From Paracentrotus lividus (Eukaryota > Echinodermata > Echinoidea > Camarodonta > Echinidae): a stretch of 64,000 nucleotides of DNA. The position numbers and the translations under genes were made by a program. Shown here piece after piece: positions 46,975-58,675 of this stretch. A model generated the notes under the pieces. It ran no database searches. It saw nothing but the letters and a program-made list of their open reading frames with translations, and was not told the origin of the DNA. The stretch lies in NCBI GenBank assembly GCA_940671915.1, contig CALNVZ010003426.1, positions 52,083,197 to 52,147,196 on the forward strand, read 5' to 3'. Numbering within the stretch: position 1 is the first letter of the stretch; each line of letters begins with the position of its first letter.

Positions 46975-47112
46975 CATGTGGTCTAAACCCACTTTGACTA
47001 ACGTCCATTTGGTCTCATCCCTCATGGTCTAATTTAATTTTGTCCACAACCAGTTCATCTAATTACCTTTTGGTCTTAGTACGACTTCCCCTATTTACAA
47101 TTTCATCTATTT
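46975..47112. repeat. degenerate CCATTTGGTCT-type satellite, second copy
   Basis: GTCCATTTGGTCTCATCCC, CATGGTCTAAT and CACAACCAGTTC match 18521-18575 in order. The long LINE begins at its right edge. Confidence 0.7.
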
Positions 47113-47125
47113 CCCATTTCGTGTA

Positions 47126-48006
47126 ATGTCAACTAAGGAGAAAAAAATGTTACCTGCTTTAAATGATGAGAATATTATATTACAGGAAGAATTTGACAAT
47201 GACTGTATATATGTAACACCAGAAAACTTTTCAAATGAAAATTTATTCAAAACTCATGGTTTCTCACTCTTACGTTTAAATTGCCGTAGCTTGCCAAAAC
47301 ACTATGATGTGATATGATGATCAATGTTTGTCCAGTTTAAATCATTCTTTTGGTCTTTTAGCATTTACTGAAACATGGTTAGACATTGATAAAAGAAGTG
47401 AATTTAATATTGATGAATATAACACTGAGAGTAAATCACAAAATAAAAGAAAAGGAGGAGGAGTTGCACTTGCTGTTAGAAACAATGTCAGATATATCAT
47501 ACATATTAATGACATTTCAGTATTCAATTGTCAATGTGAAAGCCTTTTTATAGAAATTTTAAAACCAGGGAAGAATATTATTTTTGGTGTTTTCTATAGA
47601 CCACCTGATCAATCACAGGCACATTTTATTGATCCGTTAGGAAATATCTTGTCTAAAGTCCATATTGAGAAAATGTATATTTCTTGGAGATTTTAATATT
47701 GATTTGATGAAATTAGATGTACAGAGTTCTTGTTATGAGTTGCTTGAACTGTTTTATTCATATATTTTCTTTCCTATTATTGCAAAACTAGCTAGAATAA
47801 CTAACTCTATGGCTACATTGATAGACAATATATTTACAAATAGTATGTGCAATATTTTCCCAGGAATATTAACCTGTGACATATCTTATCATTTACCGAT
47901 ATTTGGCATGTTTGATTTTAAAGGTATTTATGAAGATGAACCCTTTACATATAAACATCAAACTAATGATATGAATATAAATTGCTTTCTTTTTATCTAC
48001 AACTGA
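47126..48006 (+). pseudogene. LINE endonuclease region, broken
   Basis: Three overlapping open blocks (47126-47317, 47328-47696, 47665-48006) in shifted frames carry the successive endonuclease motifs listed for the parent element. Loss of the Asp in the S-D-H triad plus two frameshifts and early stops mean no active nuclease. Confidence 0.8.
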
Positions 48007-48114
48007 TTTTGATCACCTGCTTCGCATATATCACGAAGAACCTAATTTGATGAATAAACAATTCATGGAGTTTTTTTTTCTGAGACTTACAACAAATGTT
48101 TTCCTCTCAGAAGA

Positions 48115-50094
48115 TTGAAATTGAAGAAAAATCATAAGCCATGGTTTAACAAAAATCTTAAACAGATGTGTTCCAAAAAAAAAAAAAAAACCTATATAAA
48201 AGATATATTAAAACTCCTACTGAGCACAGAAAAGAATGTTATACTAAATTTCGAAATTCTTATACAAAACAAATACGTAATTCGAAAAGAGATTACTACT
48301 CTAAATTTTATACTTTTAAAGGAAACATCAATAAAACATGGAAAACGATCAAAGATCTTTTACACAGAAAGAAAATCCATAAAAATACTTCTGTATTCCA
48401 AAGTAATGTTATACTTATTAGTGAATCAAAAGAGATTGCTGAAGGTTTCAACAATTATTTTAAAAATATTGGTCATGAAATAGCAGGCATGAATAATGGT
48501 AATACAAATAACAACTTCACTTCCTTCTTGGGAAATATCTGTCCCCACACAGCTTATTTTTTACCTATAACAGAAAGAGAAATAATTAATAATGCACTGT
48601 CTTTCAAAAATGGGAAAGCTCCTGGTTTTGACTTTGTTGATTGTACTGAACTTGTAAAAAGAGTTGTTCATGTTATTTCTAAACCACTTTGTAGTATTTT
48701 TAATAATGTGTATTGAAAAAGGTATTGTACCTCATGGTCTTAAAATTGCTAAAGTTATTCCTATACATAAAAAGGGGCCTAAGGATTTATTCACAAACTA
48801 TAGACCTATTTCTTTACTTCCACTTTTTTCAACAATTTTTGAAAGATGCATTTATACTCGACTCCAAAACTTCCTTGATAAACACAACATTCTTTGTAAT
48901 AAGCAGTTTGGCTTCAGGGCTGGTCATTAAACACATTATGCTCTCTTAGATTATTTAATGAATATATAAAAAGCCATTGAAAACAAAAGAGATAATTATC
49001 AGACTGTTCTTAAATTTTTAGAAAGGCCTTCACAAAATACTTTGAAAAATACTTTTTCATTATGGAATTTGAGGTGTTACTCTGAAATTATTTTGCAGTT
49101 ATTTGAATGACCGAAAACAATTTACAATGTTCAATTCTCGTAACTCAAGCCTACAAACTGTCTCATGCAGTGTTCCGCAGGGATCAATTTGGGGTCAGAT
49201 CCTATTTTTAATTTACATCAGTGACTTGAACTTAGTATCTCCACTTTTAAATTGTTTTTTATTTGCTCAGTGATGACACCAATATATTTTGTAAACACAG
49301 TGATGTGAAATGTCTTACTCAAAATTTTAATTGTGAACTTACAAAGGTTAGCAAGTGGGTTGAAGCAAATAAATTACAACTTAATTATGAAAAACCCATG
49401 TGATGGTGTTCAATTCTTCGATAGCTAGTGCAAACGTAATTAAAATATACATGAATGGTAATTTAATTCAACATGCAAATAGTTCACAATTTTTAGGAAT
49501 TAGTATCTTGATAAAGATTTGAAATAGAAGACACATTTTAATAATGTATAATGTAAAGTCTCCAAAACAATAGGAATACTGAATAAACTTATAGACATCT
49601 TACCTCAAAATATTCTTCTTATATTGTATAATTCTTTGATTTTACCTTACATATCATATTGTAATATTAGTTAGGGATTTTGCAAACAGCACTTATTGAA
49701 TCACACCTTTCTTCTACAAAAGAGGGCAGTTCGTATAATATGCCACAAACCCTTTCTAAGTCATAGCAGACCTCTTTTCTGACAATTAAATATAATGCCA
49801 ATTTCATTTCTACATGATTTTCAACTAAGTGTTTTTATGTATTCCTATTATAACAACCTATTACCCAGCAATTTTGGTAATATTTTTCAAACAAATAGAG
49901 ATATAGTACATCAATATAATACTAGAATTTCAATGGATACTCATGCAATTTATGGCCATTATTCTTTTTCTAACAACATATTTTTATGCAAGGGTCCCAT
50001 TATCTGGAATAAATTGCCCAATAATATTAAACAGTGCAATACTCTACAAACCTTTAAAAGACATCTAAAAATCCACTTATTGCAGAATGTGTAA
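48115..50094 (+). pseudogene. LINE reverse-transcriptase region, broken
   Basis: Open blocks 48168-48716 and 48664-48930 cover linker, motif 0 and motifs 1-2; later motifs survive as short pieces in changing frames; 49795-50094 is the intact C-terminal block with CKGPIIWNKLPNNIK and LQTFKRHLKIHLL. The A-run at 48175-48190 marks one frame break. The lineage looks CR1/Jockey-like from the C-terminal wording, which is inference. Confidence 0.85.
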
Positions 50095-50427
50095 CAATAA
50101 TCAATTACACTCATGTTATACTTTGTATATTGCATGTAGATTCCCCCCTTTGTTTATCGTCTTGTTTTGTTTTAAATTATGTTATTTCAGGATCATCAAT
50201 ATATAAGTTCTTATTAACTTTTCGATGTTCCTTCCACTTTTCTTGTTAATGTTCTCACATAATATGTAATGTTATACTTTGTACGAAATATTCAATATTT
50301 TTTAATTTGTATGTTTTTTTAGGAAAGTGGTAAATAAAATCATTACTACTTGGTCCATTCCTGTTACAAACTGGTAATAGACCAAATGTATTTAGCTTAT
50401 GTATAAGACAAACAGAGAATTAGACCT

Positions 50428-51592
50428 GTGTTACACATGAGTCAGGTTTCGGAGGCGGCCCCGGAGCCGGCCTCAGTCAAACAAATAGTTGCAGGACTGA
50501 AGCCGGCTCAAAATTTTGAACCCCCTGTTACACACAGGTCAAACTAACAAATATTTAGTTATGTATTTTTGTTTTAACTTTCTTTTATCTTCTCTTTCTT
50601 CATTTTGTTATGTATTTTGTTGTTTTTCACTTTTATATTCTCTTCCATCATTTCTAATGTATTTCTTTGTTTTTAGTCCTTTTTTAATCTTCTCCACCAT
50701 CTTTTGTTGTGTATTGCTTTGTTTTTATTCCTTCTATTTTCTTCTCTTCCATCATTTCTTATATATTTCTTTGTTTTTATTCCGACTTTTCTCTTCTCTC
50801 CCATCACTTCTTATGTATTTCTTTGCTTTATGCCTTCTTTTATCTTCCTTTCCATAATTTCTTATGTATTTATTTGTTTTATTCCTTCTTTCATCTTCTC
50901 TTCCATCTTTTCTTATGTATTATTTTGTGTTTAATCCTTCTTTCATCTTCTCTTCCATCTTTTCTTATGTATTTTTTGTTTTTAATCCTTCTTTCATCTT
51001 CTCTTCCATTTTTTTCTCATATATTTTTTTGTTTTTAATCCTTCTTTTTCATCTTCTCTTCCATCTTTTCTTATGTATATCTTTGTTTTTATCCCTTCTT
51101 TTATCTTCTTTTCCATCTTTTATTGAGTATTTCTTTGTTTTTATTCCTTCTTTCATCTTTTTTTCCATTATTTCTTTGTTTTTATTCCTTCTTTCATCTT
51201 CTTTTCCATCTTTTCTTATGTATTTCTTTGTTTTTATTCCTTCTTTCATCTTCTCTTCTATTATTTCTTATGCGTTTCTTTGTTTTTATTCCTTCTTTCA
51301 TCTTCTCTTCCATCTTTTCTTATGCATTTCTTTGTTTTTAATCCTTTTTATTTTGTTTCATTAACGTACCTACTGCTCGACAGCCGGCTCGAGTCCACTT
51401 TGGTGTTACACACAGCAGTTGCTGGACTGACGCCAGCCCGAGGCCTCAAACCACATAAATAGGTGGACTCAGTCCCACTTTTTTTTGCGTCTGTCCTGCT
51501 TTTAGGGGTTACACATGAGTTGAAAGTGAACTGATGCCGGTGTCAGGCCGGCCTTAGTCCACTTTCAACCTGTGTGTAAAAGGGGTCAATTA
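50428..51592. mobile_element. T/C-rich minisatellite element, copy 2 (more complete)
   Basis: The left border TGTTACACATGAGTCAGGTT and a GGCGGCCCCGGAGCCGGCC block, plus the right border GGTTACACATGAGTTGAAAG and GGCCGGCCTTAGTCC ending CCTGTGTGTAAAAGGGG, enclose a 0.75-kb T/C-rich array. The outermost bases are inverted relative to each other (CCTGTGTTACA/TGTGTGTAAAAGG). Copy 1 is at 31799. No coding capacity. Confidence 0.65.
50565..51350. repeat. T/C-rich minisatellite, ~50-54-bp unit
   Basis: About 15 units with TCCTTCTTTCATCTTCTCTT then CCATCTTTTCTTATGTATTT and CTTTGTTTTTAT. The same unit, more diverged, makes up 32040-34190. Confidence 0.9.
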
Positions 51593-51594
51593 CC

Positions 51595-51754
51595 AACTGG
51601 TTTAAGACCAAGTAGATATTGAAACCTATTAGCTTTCTACCCTTGTTATACGCCACAACTTGGTTTGAAACCAAAACTTAATCAGATGTTTTTTGTTTTC
51701 TTTTTTTTTTGTCCTCTTATATAAAGGTCACCTTAGGGTGGGTGTGTAATGTAG
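51595..51754. other. short unassigned interval
   Basis: TACCAACTGGTTTAAGACCA at 51591-51610 resembles GTAATAGACCAAATG after the LINE at 50375, suggesting that the CCATTTGGTCT repeat continues here after the nested insertions. Confidence 0.4.
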
Positions 51755-51915
51755 TTTAAATCTGATTGAACCAGTTTCATGGATGCGAGCACACCATTTG
51801 TCAAAATACTTTGAAAGGGGAAGATGGCATAATGATATCCTATTACTGACTTTTTGTTAGATTCATCTTCGTTTTTAATGTATTTTTATAAAATAAAATT
51901 ATATGCAAGTGCAAT
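51755..51915 (+). repeat. dispersed repeat, partner of 45600-45840
   Basis: CATGGATGCGAGCACACCAT and AATACTTTGAAAGGGGAAGA match the partner in orientation and order. Confidence 0.65.
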
Positions 51916-52019
51916 CGTGCGATCGCGTAAAATATGGGCATATGTGTTAGCCACCGCATCATCTACAAAACAGAAAAATCTTCAAAAAATGTTGTCACTA
52001 GTCAATCATGCCAATTTTG

Positions 52020-52420
52020 TGCGTAAAATGTAAGATTTGTTCTAATTACTTAAATAAAGCCCCAAAACAGCCATTTATTTCTTTTGGCAAACTCTTTTCA
52101 GGATTCTGATGAAATGTATTTAAGGAAATAAAATGTTTGGTTTTTTTTTATTATTTTTTTGTTTCTCGATTTTTTTTTATGTATTTCTTTGTTTTACGTC
52201 CTACTGTGTTTTATTTCATGATTTCATGAGTTTTTAGTGTATTTTGATGGAAATAATTGGTGTTACTTAATCAATTATTAAAAATCTGAAATTAATAGAT
52301 TTTATTCAGTTTATGAATTTTAGCTAGAAACAAATTATGCTAATCTGTGCTTAAAATAAAGATTTGTTCTAATTACTTAAAGTCCCAAAACAGCCATTTA
52401 TTTTTTGGCAAATTGTTTAC
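52020..52420. repeat. direct repeat pair ~310 bp apart
   Basis: GATTTGTTCTAATTACTTAA then CCCAAAACAGCCATTTATTT occurs near 52034 and 52362. The spacer is AT-rich and unassigned. Confidence 0.7.
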
Positions 52421-52429
52421 AAACTGTTT

Positions 52430-52790
52430 AGGGTACAAAATATTAGTTGGAGAGATCACAAAACAAAAGATGAAATTTATGGAGATCTTCCACCTATCTC
52501 CACCACATTAAAAGTAGTGTGAGATTTGCTGGTCACTGTTTCCGTAGTGAGAAGGAAGTTATTTCTGATGTACTGTTGTTGCGCCTCCCTCATAAAACGA
52601 GAGGACGGAGACCTTTAAATTTTGTTGATTACATATGTAGGGATACAAGTAGTTTGATACATGATTTACCAACTCTCATGTCAGATCGTGAAGCCTGGCG
52701 TACCATTGTTGATTCATTCTCGGATGCATCCGATTTGTGGTGTAGTAGTAGAAACAAATTTGTGTTGGCTTTGTACATGAAATGACACTT
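52430..52790 (+). mobile_element. LINE fragment, reverse-transcriptase ORF tail
   Basis: NISWRDHKTKDEIYGDLP (about 52440-52490) is followed, after a frameshift near 52515, by VRFAGHCFRSEKEV and RGRRPLNFVDYI, then LMSDREAWR to the stop at 52785. Typical LINE ORF2 tail with the RFAGHC signature. 5'-truncated, no catalytic motifs; a fourth tail lineage in the window. Confidence 0.75.
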
Positions 52791-53084
52791 TGGATCAACT
52801 TAGGGTCTGACATGCATTTACAAAATGTTACTCTATCTCAGTACTGTGTACCTATCGCAAAATTGTTCTCAGATGTATGCATGAGAAGTGAACAAAAAAA
52901 AAATTTACTTAATTTTTTTTTACGTGGCGAAGGTATCGCAAAAAATGTGTAGGGTTAAATTTCGTTGTTTTTTCTGTCTCTCTTTTCTCCTGTATTTCCT
53001 CTTCTTTCCCCTTCTTTTTTTTTCCCCTGGATTTTCTTGTTTATTTTTCATCTCCTTCTCCTCTTGCTACATATTCATGTATGT

Positions 53085-53123
<39 letters not shown>

Positions 53124-53780
53124 TCTTCTTAGGACAATATTTCATCTCCCTTTTCCCCTTCCTTATGTATTTGATATTTCCTGAAATATTTGTCATTTGT
53201 TTTCCTTCTTCTTTTGCATAACTATTTTAATTCACTTTTTTTATTTTCAACATATTTTCCTGAGAATAGAGCTTAACCATGTGATTATTGACTTTCAAAA
53301 CACAGTGCTGCCAAAGTCTTCATTTACTTCTGAATACATGTATCACTTACTAGTGTGTAAGCCATATGTTGTCTCTTCTTTAAAAAACCCCCAAAGAATT
53401 TAACTGCTTACGAGGCTGATTAGCTTCATAAATCTTGAAGAAAAAAAAAACTCTTGTAAATGAGCAAAAGAACAGCATCTGAACACATTTGTAGCTCATG
53501 TAGCCCTTACAACAACAAAAAAATGGAGCCCTGATCCTTGAATTAAGTTCTAAATAAATTATTGAATAACTTGTTAAGCAGGGCTGATATTCCACAAGGT
53601 ACATATCTAGGACATACAGGTGCAATACACCAGACTAACACCCTCCTCATGAGGATTGATGTGATGTACATAGGATATGACTCTCTTATACATGGGATCT
53701 CTATTTACATCCTATCCTAGGAAGATGGTGTCATGTAACTTCAACCATACATGTCAATAGAATATAAATATAACATAAGT
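52791..53780. other. AT-rich DNA with a T-run
   Basis: A T-run at 53090-53122 lies within T/C-rich DNA (52970-53160). No gene is seen. Confidence 0.45.
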
Positions 53781-53784
53781 CATT

Positions 53785-53870
53785 TTCAAAGTAGTAATAG
53801 TAATAATACTATTATTCGTAATACGCTTTATAATGCCCACAGTGGCCCAAAGCGCGTACATCATACAAAG
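53785..53870 (-). mobile_element. L2-type LINE 3' tail remnant
   Basis: On the minus strand: GCGCTTTGGGCCACTGTGGG, TATAAAGCGTATTAC, then ATT/ACT units. This is the standard L2/CR1 3' end in reverse, matching the layout at 44600-44669. Only about 85 bp remain. Confidence 0.55.
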
Positions 53871-54216
53871 GGAAAGAAAACAAACAATTATAATATTACA
53901 AAGTAGTGAACTTCTTGCCATGGAACCAACATTTAGGGATAAAGGGGCACATACCTTTTTTTTCCTTTCAAGGAACAAGTCCATTCATATAGTCTGCCAC
54001 AATCATCCGAACTGAAATTTTTAAAAAGTAAGGGGAAACGTAAGAGCCATATCAATTTGCTGAAAATTAATCAAATTTAAAATGTTTTTCCCTTCAATCT
54101 TTCCCATTAGATATCAACCCAAGATAACTTCTAAAGTAATTCAATGGTGTCAATGCTTTTCTAGGTCAGCTCTTATTTGCACTGACCATCTTATTCTTGT
54201 CTTAATTTCTCTGCAG
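53871..54216. other. no gene seen
   Basis: AT-rich DNA ending in a good pyrimidine tract and acceptor (TGTCTTAATTTCTCTGCAG). Confidence 0.4.
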
Positions 54217-54272
54217 GATTACAATTCCCCCACACCTACTACAGTATGGTCTTGGCTCTCTTCTGGCATAAG
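54217..54272 (+). CDS. candidate small exon, plus strand
   Basis: Strong acceptor (TTCTCTGCAG) and donor (ATAAG|GTAAGAAAT) frame 56 bases that are open in one frame (DYNSPTPTTVWSWLSSGIR). The plus-strand reading also happens to stay open across 54932-55057, but that block is better explained as a minus-strand exon. Family unknown; a chance pair of sites is possible. Confidence 0.25.
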
Positions 54273-54915
54273 GTAAGAAATAACTCATACATGTAAAACG
54301 CACTGTATAATTATGTGGCTGCATACTTAGTTTTAATGAAATTGAATGACATTTACCTGTTACACAATTTTTCTGCCTAATGAGGTGATGCGTAATAAAT
54401 GGCACACTACTAGGAATTTATTTTTTTTATAAATAAAAAAACAGGACAATACAGTACATGTAGTACTATCACAACTACCATGACTGCTTTTATATACATG
54501 TACATTGCTATAATGACTTTACTTTTATTTCAATTGTATTTTTATTCTTGTGATTCTACATTTATGTAGTATGAGTTGGGCTAGTATCACAATAGGAAAC
54601 TTAGCACTAGACAAGCCAGCTTAGGAAGCAAGCTGTCTGTCAAAACCTCTTCATTTAAAGGAAGTGTTTGCATGACAAAGTGATGCTAGAATATCAATAA
54701 AGCAAATTCTATCATCAGGGAATCAGAATGAAAACTACGAACGAGAATATAATTTTTGAATTGGTATTGACAACCACAAAATACATGCATACCTCCATTA
54801 TAGTCTTACCGGACTTCCTGCCAAGTATACATTTGAATTAACTTTGAGACCCGTCTATCAAGACTTTACTTTTGTAATTTTGTAATCAATCGACATATTT
54901 TATATTATTACTTAC
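54273..54915. other. probable intron or intergenic DNA
   Basis: AT-rich, with several ATGTACATG palindromes. Nothing coding is seen. Confidence 0.4.
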
Positions 54916-55034
54916 AATGCTGGGTACAATAGGTATGACCCAGGAAATGCCTCATCACCCGAGCTTCTCTACGACACTGAATGCCTCGTCTGGTCATCGC
55001 TTGGCATTGGGGTTGCGCCATCGCCAATACCAGC
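54916..55034 (-). CDS. candidate exon encoding a Cys/His module, minus strand
   Basis: On the minus strand it follows a very strong acceptor (TATTTCTTCTTCTTCACAG) and precedes GTAAGTAATA. After one base completing the previous codon, 39 codons are open and include CQAMTRRGIQCRREARVM and HTYCTQH: Cys-x9-Cys-x15-Cys-x2-His, a small zinc-binding layout resembling C..xTxxGxxCxR modules (DUF5763-like; family assignment from memory). If unspliced, a TAA follows two codons later, so it could also be a terminal exon. It shares start phase and DNA similarity with 987-1190 and start phase with 58676-58792. Partner genes and function are unknown. Confidence 0.55.
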
Positions 55035-55039
55035 CTGTG

Positions 55040-56350
55040 AAGAAGAAGAAATATTGGTATGATAATACTGAATATTCAACCATAATTTTTTAAACAGTAC
55101 TGATAGAAATGAATGTTATACATGTAGGTAGGCCTACCACATACATGTACATGTAAATAGAGATATTACAGTTCTAAAAGTATCAAGATGTCTTCCAAAT
55201 AGTTGAATATTTTGTATTTTAGATGTGATAAACTGTGTGTCATTACCTATGATTATCATCATCTTACCATGATTATTTTTGTAACAGTGTACATCGATTT
55301 GCATGTCTGTCCAACATTCTGGTCCATTGACCATCATGATGAAAGGTAAAAAGTTGCACAATGGGTAAAATTCTAAAATTGTTGGTTTTAAGTGTAGAGG
55401 CATACATGTAGGCCTACAGGAGATGATGTCCAATTTGTCTTGTTTAAAGAAGAGTAAATTAAAAATATTTTGATTTTTGAAAAATTTATGGGGAAATGGC
55501 CGTTCATTCTGAAGGGTACAAGAAATATTTTAGAAAGTGGGGCTAGGATATTACTAATAATCATAGCATTTGCCCAAAGTATACAGTGTATATACACTAC
55601 ATCTTTTTATCATTTTGCAAGAAGGGATGGATCAATTTATAATTTCAAACCGCGAGGGAATAGAATATCTGAGGTTTTATGAATTTTAGAATTTAAATCT
55701 GTTGTTTTTCCATTGATTTGACATCCTCATTGAAAGGTCCACAAAAAGTAAGATGGCCGAAATGTTCAGCCGAAAATTTGGAGGTAAATATTTTTTACCC
55801 GTATGACCTTGCATTTGGATAAAAAGTTTAATTTAGTGGATGTTTCACAAATGCAGCTAAACTTTCATTCAACCATTGAAAGGTATTTATGCATGACCCT
55901 TACTTCTTAGTTATCAATATTCAAGAATCAAACTCTTCTTACCCGTAGTAATATGGAAATTTGTTGTCCATTGGTTATATACATATAATACAAACATACA
56001 AATTAAAGAAGTGAAATAAAATATTGACAAGACAGTACAATGATAATTATCAGTCACATAAGTTAATGCAATACAGACAGAAAGATATTACTCTGCAAAT
56101 TATAGAAGTACCTACAATTTTATATTATTATTGAATATGGAAGATATGCAGAGGATGAGAGAATGAGAGAAATGAGAGAGAGGGGGAAAATGGGAGAGGG
56201 AGAAAGAGTTGGCAACTGAGAGAGAGAGAGAGGGGGGGGGGGGAGAGAAGAACAGTCAGATGGACCAGAAGTGAAAGAAGAGGTAATTTCTATCAAGCTT
56301 AGCTCACAAAGCATAAGAAGATATAATTTTATTTCATATTTAGAAATCAG
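55040..56350. other. AT-rich DNA with a purine-rich run
   Basis: GA-rich low-complexity sequence at 56140-56280, including a G-run. Probable intron between the two Cys/His exons if they belong to one gene. Confidence 0.4.
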
Positions 56351-56356
56351 TCAACA

Positions 56357-57645
56357 TCAAAATAAACCCCTCCCCAAAAGTTCCGCAAATCTACTTTGGG
56401 CCATGATAACTTTTCAGGTATGCTTTAGTTATTCCTGATAATCAGACTACTGGAAAGATAATTTATTCCCTTTTTTATTGATATCATATTTAAAAATGAT
56501 TGTGTCATGCTTCAATGCACAGATTATTAGAATACTGTATAAGTGGTTATTTTCGCGGTGACTTTATTTTCGCGAATTTCGCGAGTTGGTCATCGCGAAA
56601 ATTTCCACTTCAGTACAAGGCTATTTATAGTAATGAAGTCATCACCAAAATCGCGAAATTTTGCTCTCGCGAATTTCCCCAACTAGTCAAAAATCACGAA
56701 AATATCTGTACGCAAAAATATTGGCTTATACAGTATGGAGAAACGTAAAAAGTCAAATGTTGTAAAATGCACTTTTATTGATCATTTTGAAGTTCCGCAA
56801 CTCCAATTTAGACCCTGATAACTTTTGGGGTATTTAATATTTTTATTGAATTTTATACCATTGTCACATTCATTTATTCATATTTTTATTGATACCTAAT
56901 TTGTCATGGTGGTGATGTCATGCCTGGGTCCACAGAACCCCTGAATACCACCTGAATGGAAGGCAAACTCAAATGTTTTTAAATGCTCTGTAACACAACT
57001 TTGAATCTTGATACATTTTAATGTGGGTTTTAATCATTATCAATTTTTGTAGCATTGGAAAAAATTGTTTATTCTTCTTTCTATTCATACCCTATTTGCA
57101 ATGGTAACATGTTTGAATGCACATAATTCATGAATATAATGCAAAGTAAAAAGCGAAAAGTTGCGAAATGCATTGTTATTGCTCAAATTGAGTATCTCAC
57201 AATAGGCAAAATAGGCATTCAGTTTGCAAAATTTGCAACTTCTGACTTGTCCTAACATTCAGGTGTTCTGTACATACAAGAATAATACTATTGTTACAAT
57301 TAGGGAATATCATTGAAAAGAGGAATAATGAACTTGACAATGGTATAAAATTCAATAAAAATCATAAAATACCCCTAAAAATATCAGGGCCTAAAGTCGA
57401 GTTTTGAAATTCAATTTGATCAATAAAACTGCATTTTGCAACATTTGACTTTTTACTCTTCTCCATATTCTGACATTCTGTGCATTGAAGCATGACACAA
57501 TCATTACAAATTTGATTTCAATAAAAAAGGCAATAAATTATCTTTCCAATAGTCTGATTATCAGGAATAACTAAAGCATACCTGAAAAGTTATCATGGCC
57601 CAAAGTCGATTTGCGGAACTTTTAGGGATGGGTTTATATACATTC
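56357..57645. mobile_element. 1.3-kb palindromic element with modular arms
   Basis: The left arm (AAAAGTTCCGCAAATCTACT, GGCATGCTTTAGTTATTCCT-like text, ATTGTGTCATGCTTCAATGC) is mirrored by the right arm (GCATTGAAGCATGACACAAT ... AAAGTCGATTTGCGGAACTT). A module with TGCACAGAA, AGTAAAAAG and AAATGCA..TTATTG recurs three times (about 56515, 56940 and 57120). The left arm is interrupted by a MITE at 56535-56733. No coding capacity. Confidence 0.8.
56535..56733. mobile_element. 199-bp MITE inserted at TA
   Basis: CTGTATAAGTGG and TTGGCTTATACAG are inverted ends, and TCGCGAA-rich arms pair inside. TA flanks both sides (56533-56534, 56734-56735). Removing the MITE and one TA leaves AGAATATGGAGAA, which is exactly what the opposite arm of the host palindrome has at 57461-57473 in reverse. 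TA target and size fit a Tc1/mariner-mobilised MITE. Confidence 0.9.
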
Positions 57646-57649
57646 AATT

Positions 57650-58670
57650 TTTCACAGTAAGAAAATTGTGTATACATGTACTTGTATAATAAAAACTTCT
57701 GGTCAAAAGTTTGGGGACACCCGCTGTCAGCTATGTTCAGAACATTTTTTATCATTTTTCTGCCCAACATTTAAGTTCAAACATTGATGAAATACGTAAA
57801 ACACATTATGCAGTCAATATATTCAATAAATACACCTCTTTAGAATTCAGAAATTTGTTAAAAAGTACGAAAAGTACATTCACACAATATTGCACTAATT
57901 TTTACGATCTTTGAAGAAATGGAATGAGCAAACAATAGCCACATTGGGTATCAGCAATCAATTTTGGATAATTGAGCATGCCAGCAGACAGAATCTCTAA
58001 AGTAGGCCAATAAATTGGTGTGCTGCTGCTTAGATTCCAAACATAACAGACAGAAAATAGATTTTATACTTGAAAACTTAAAAAACAAACAAGTAGAAAT
58101 AAACAAAAAATATACATGTAATAATAATAATTAATGTTTCTTATAACGTAGAGGAAAAGAAACTGCACCAAACAACCCCTCTTCACCCTAACAGCCCTGA
58201 CTATACAACATTCTTAATATTTCCATTGATATTTAAGATATTTCACGTGCCTTTGCTCATTTTGACAGGAGTTGAAATTAGAATAATCTTGTGGACAACT
58301 CCTGTACAAACTGATTGGAGGAATTTTTTTCACATGAAATTTATTTGTCGAAACAAATTCCTAAATTATTAATGGCTATTAAAATACTATAAATTGCATA
58401 TCAAATTATGGCGTATTATATCAGTGATCACAGATAGGTAATATGAAAATGACATTAATTAGCTTAAAATTGACCAATTTTGTTCATGAAAAAGAACATG
58501 ATTCCTTACATTGATCATATAAAAGGCTATTCAATTGTCTTTGATTTGATTTACATTTCAGTTGTTGTGTTTAACTCAATAAAGAACCTAACAGAAATTT
58601 TCGAGGAATATGTGTAGTAATGATATCCGGGGGCTGAATAATTCTACATGCAAATGTACATGTACATATA
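57650..58670. other. no gene seen
   Basis: AT-rich DNA; open frames lack domains and splice context. Confidence 0.4.
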
Positions 58671-58675
58671 CTTAC

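Larger units (their letters stand above)
47115..50345 (+). mobile_element. long, degenerate non-LTR retrotransposon (CR1/Jockey-like)
   Basis: Order of domains: AP endonuclease (LLRLNCRSLPKH near 47270, AFTETWLDID near 47365 with its Glu kept, GVFYRPP near 47590, LGDFNIDL near 47685, and SYHLPIF near 47885 where the usual Asp before His is Tyr); linker with WKTIKDLL near 48340; RT with FKNGKAPGFD near 48605, KVIPIHKKG and NYRPISLLP (48750-48825), FGFRAGH near 48910 and SVPQGS near 49175; the active-site segment near 49262-49280 broken by a 4-base insertion before the paired Asp codons; C-terminal block to the stop at 50094; 3' UTR to about 50345. At least eight frame breaks. Inactive. Confidence 0.9.

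Noticed and set aside
47115..50345. Potentially active retrotransposon
   Set aside because: Multiple frameshifts and stops, loss of an endonuclease active-site residue and a 4-base insertion at the RT active site.
50516..51364. Phe/Ser-rich open frames of 60-166 codons
   Set aside because: Same T/C-rich minisatellite; several frames open at once.
54932..55057. Plus-strand exon continuing the candidate at 54217-54272 (42 open codons)
   Set aside because: The acceptor on plus is weak, whereas the minus strand has a very strong acceptor, a strong donor and a recognisable Cys/His motif over the same bases.
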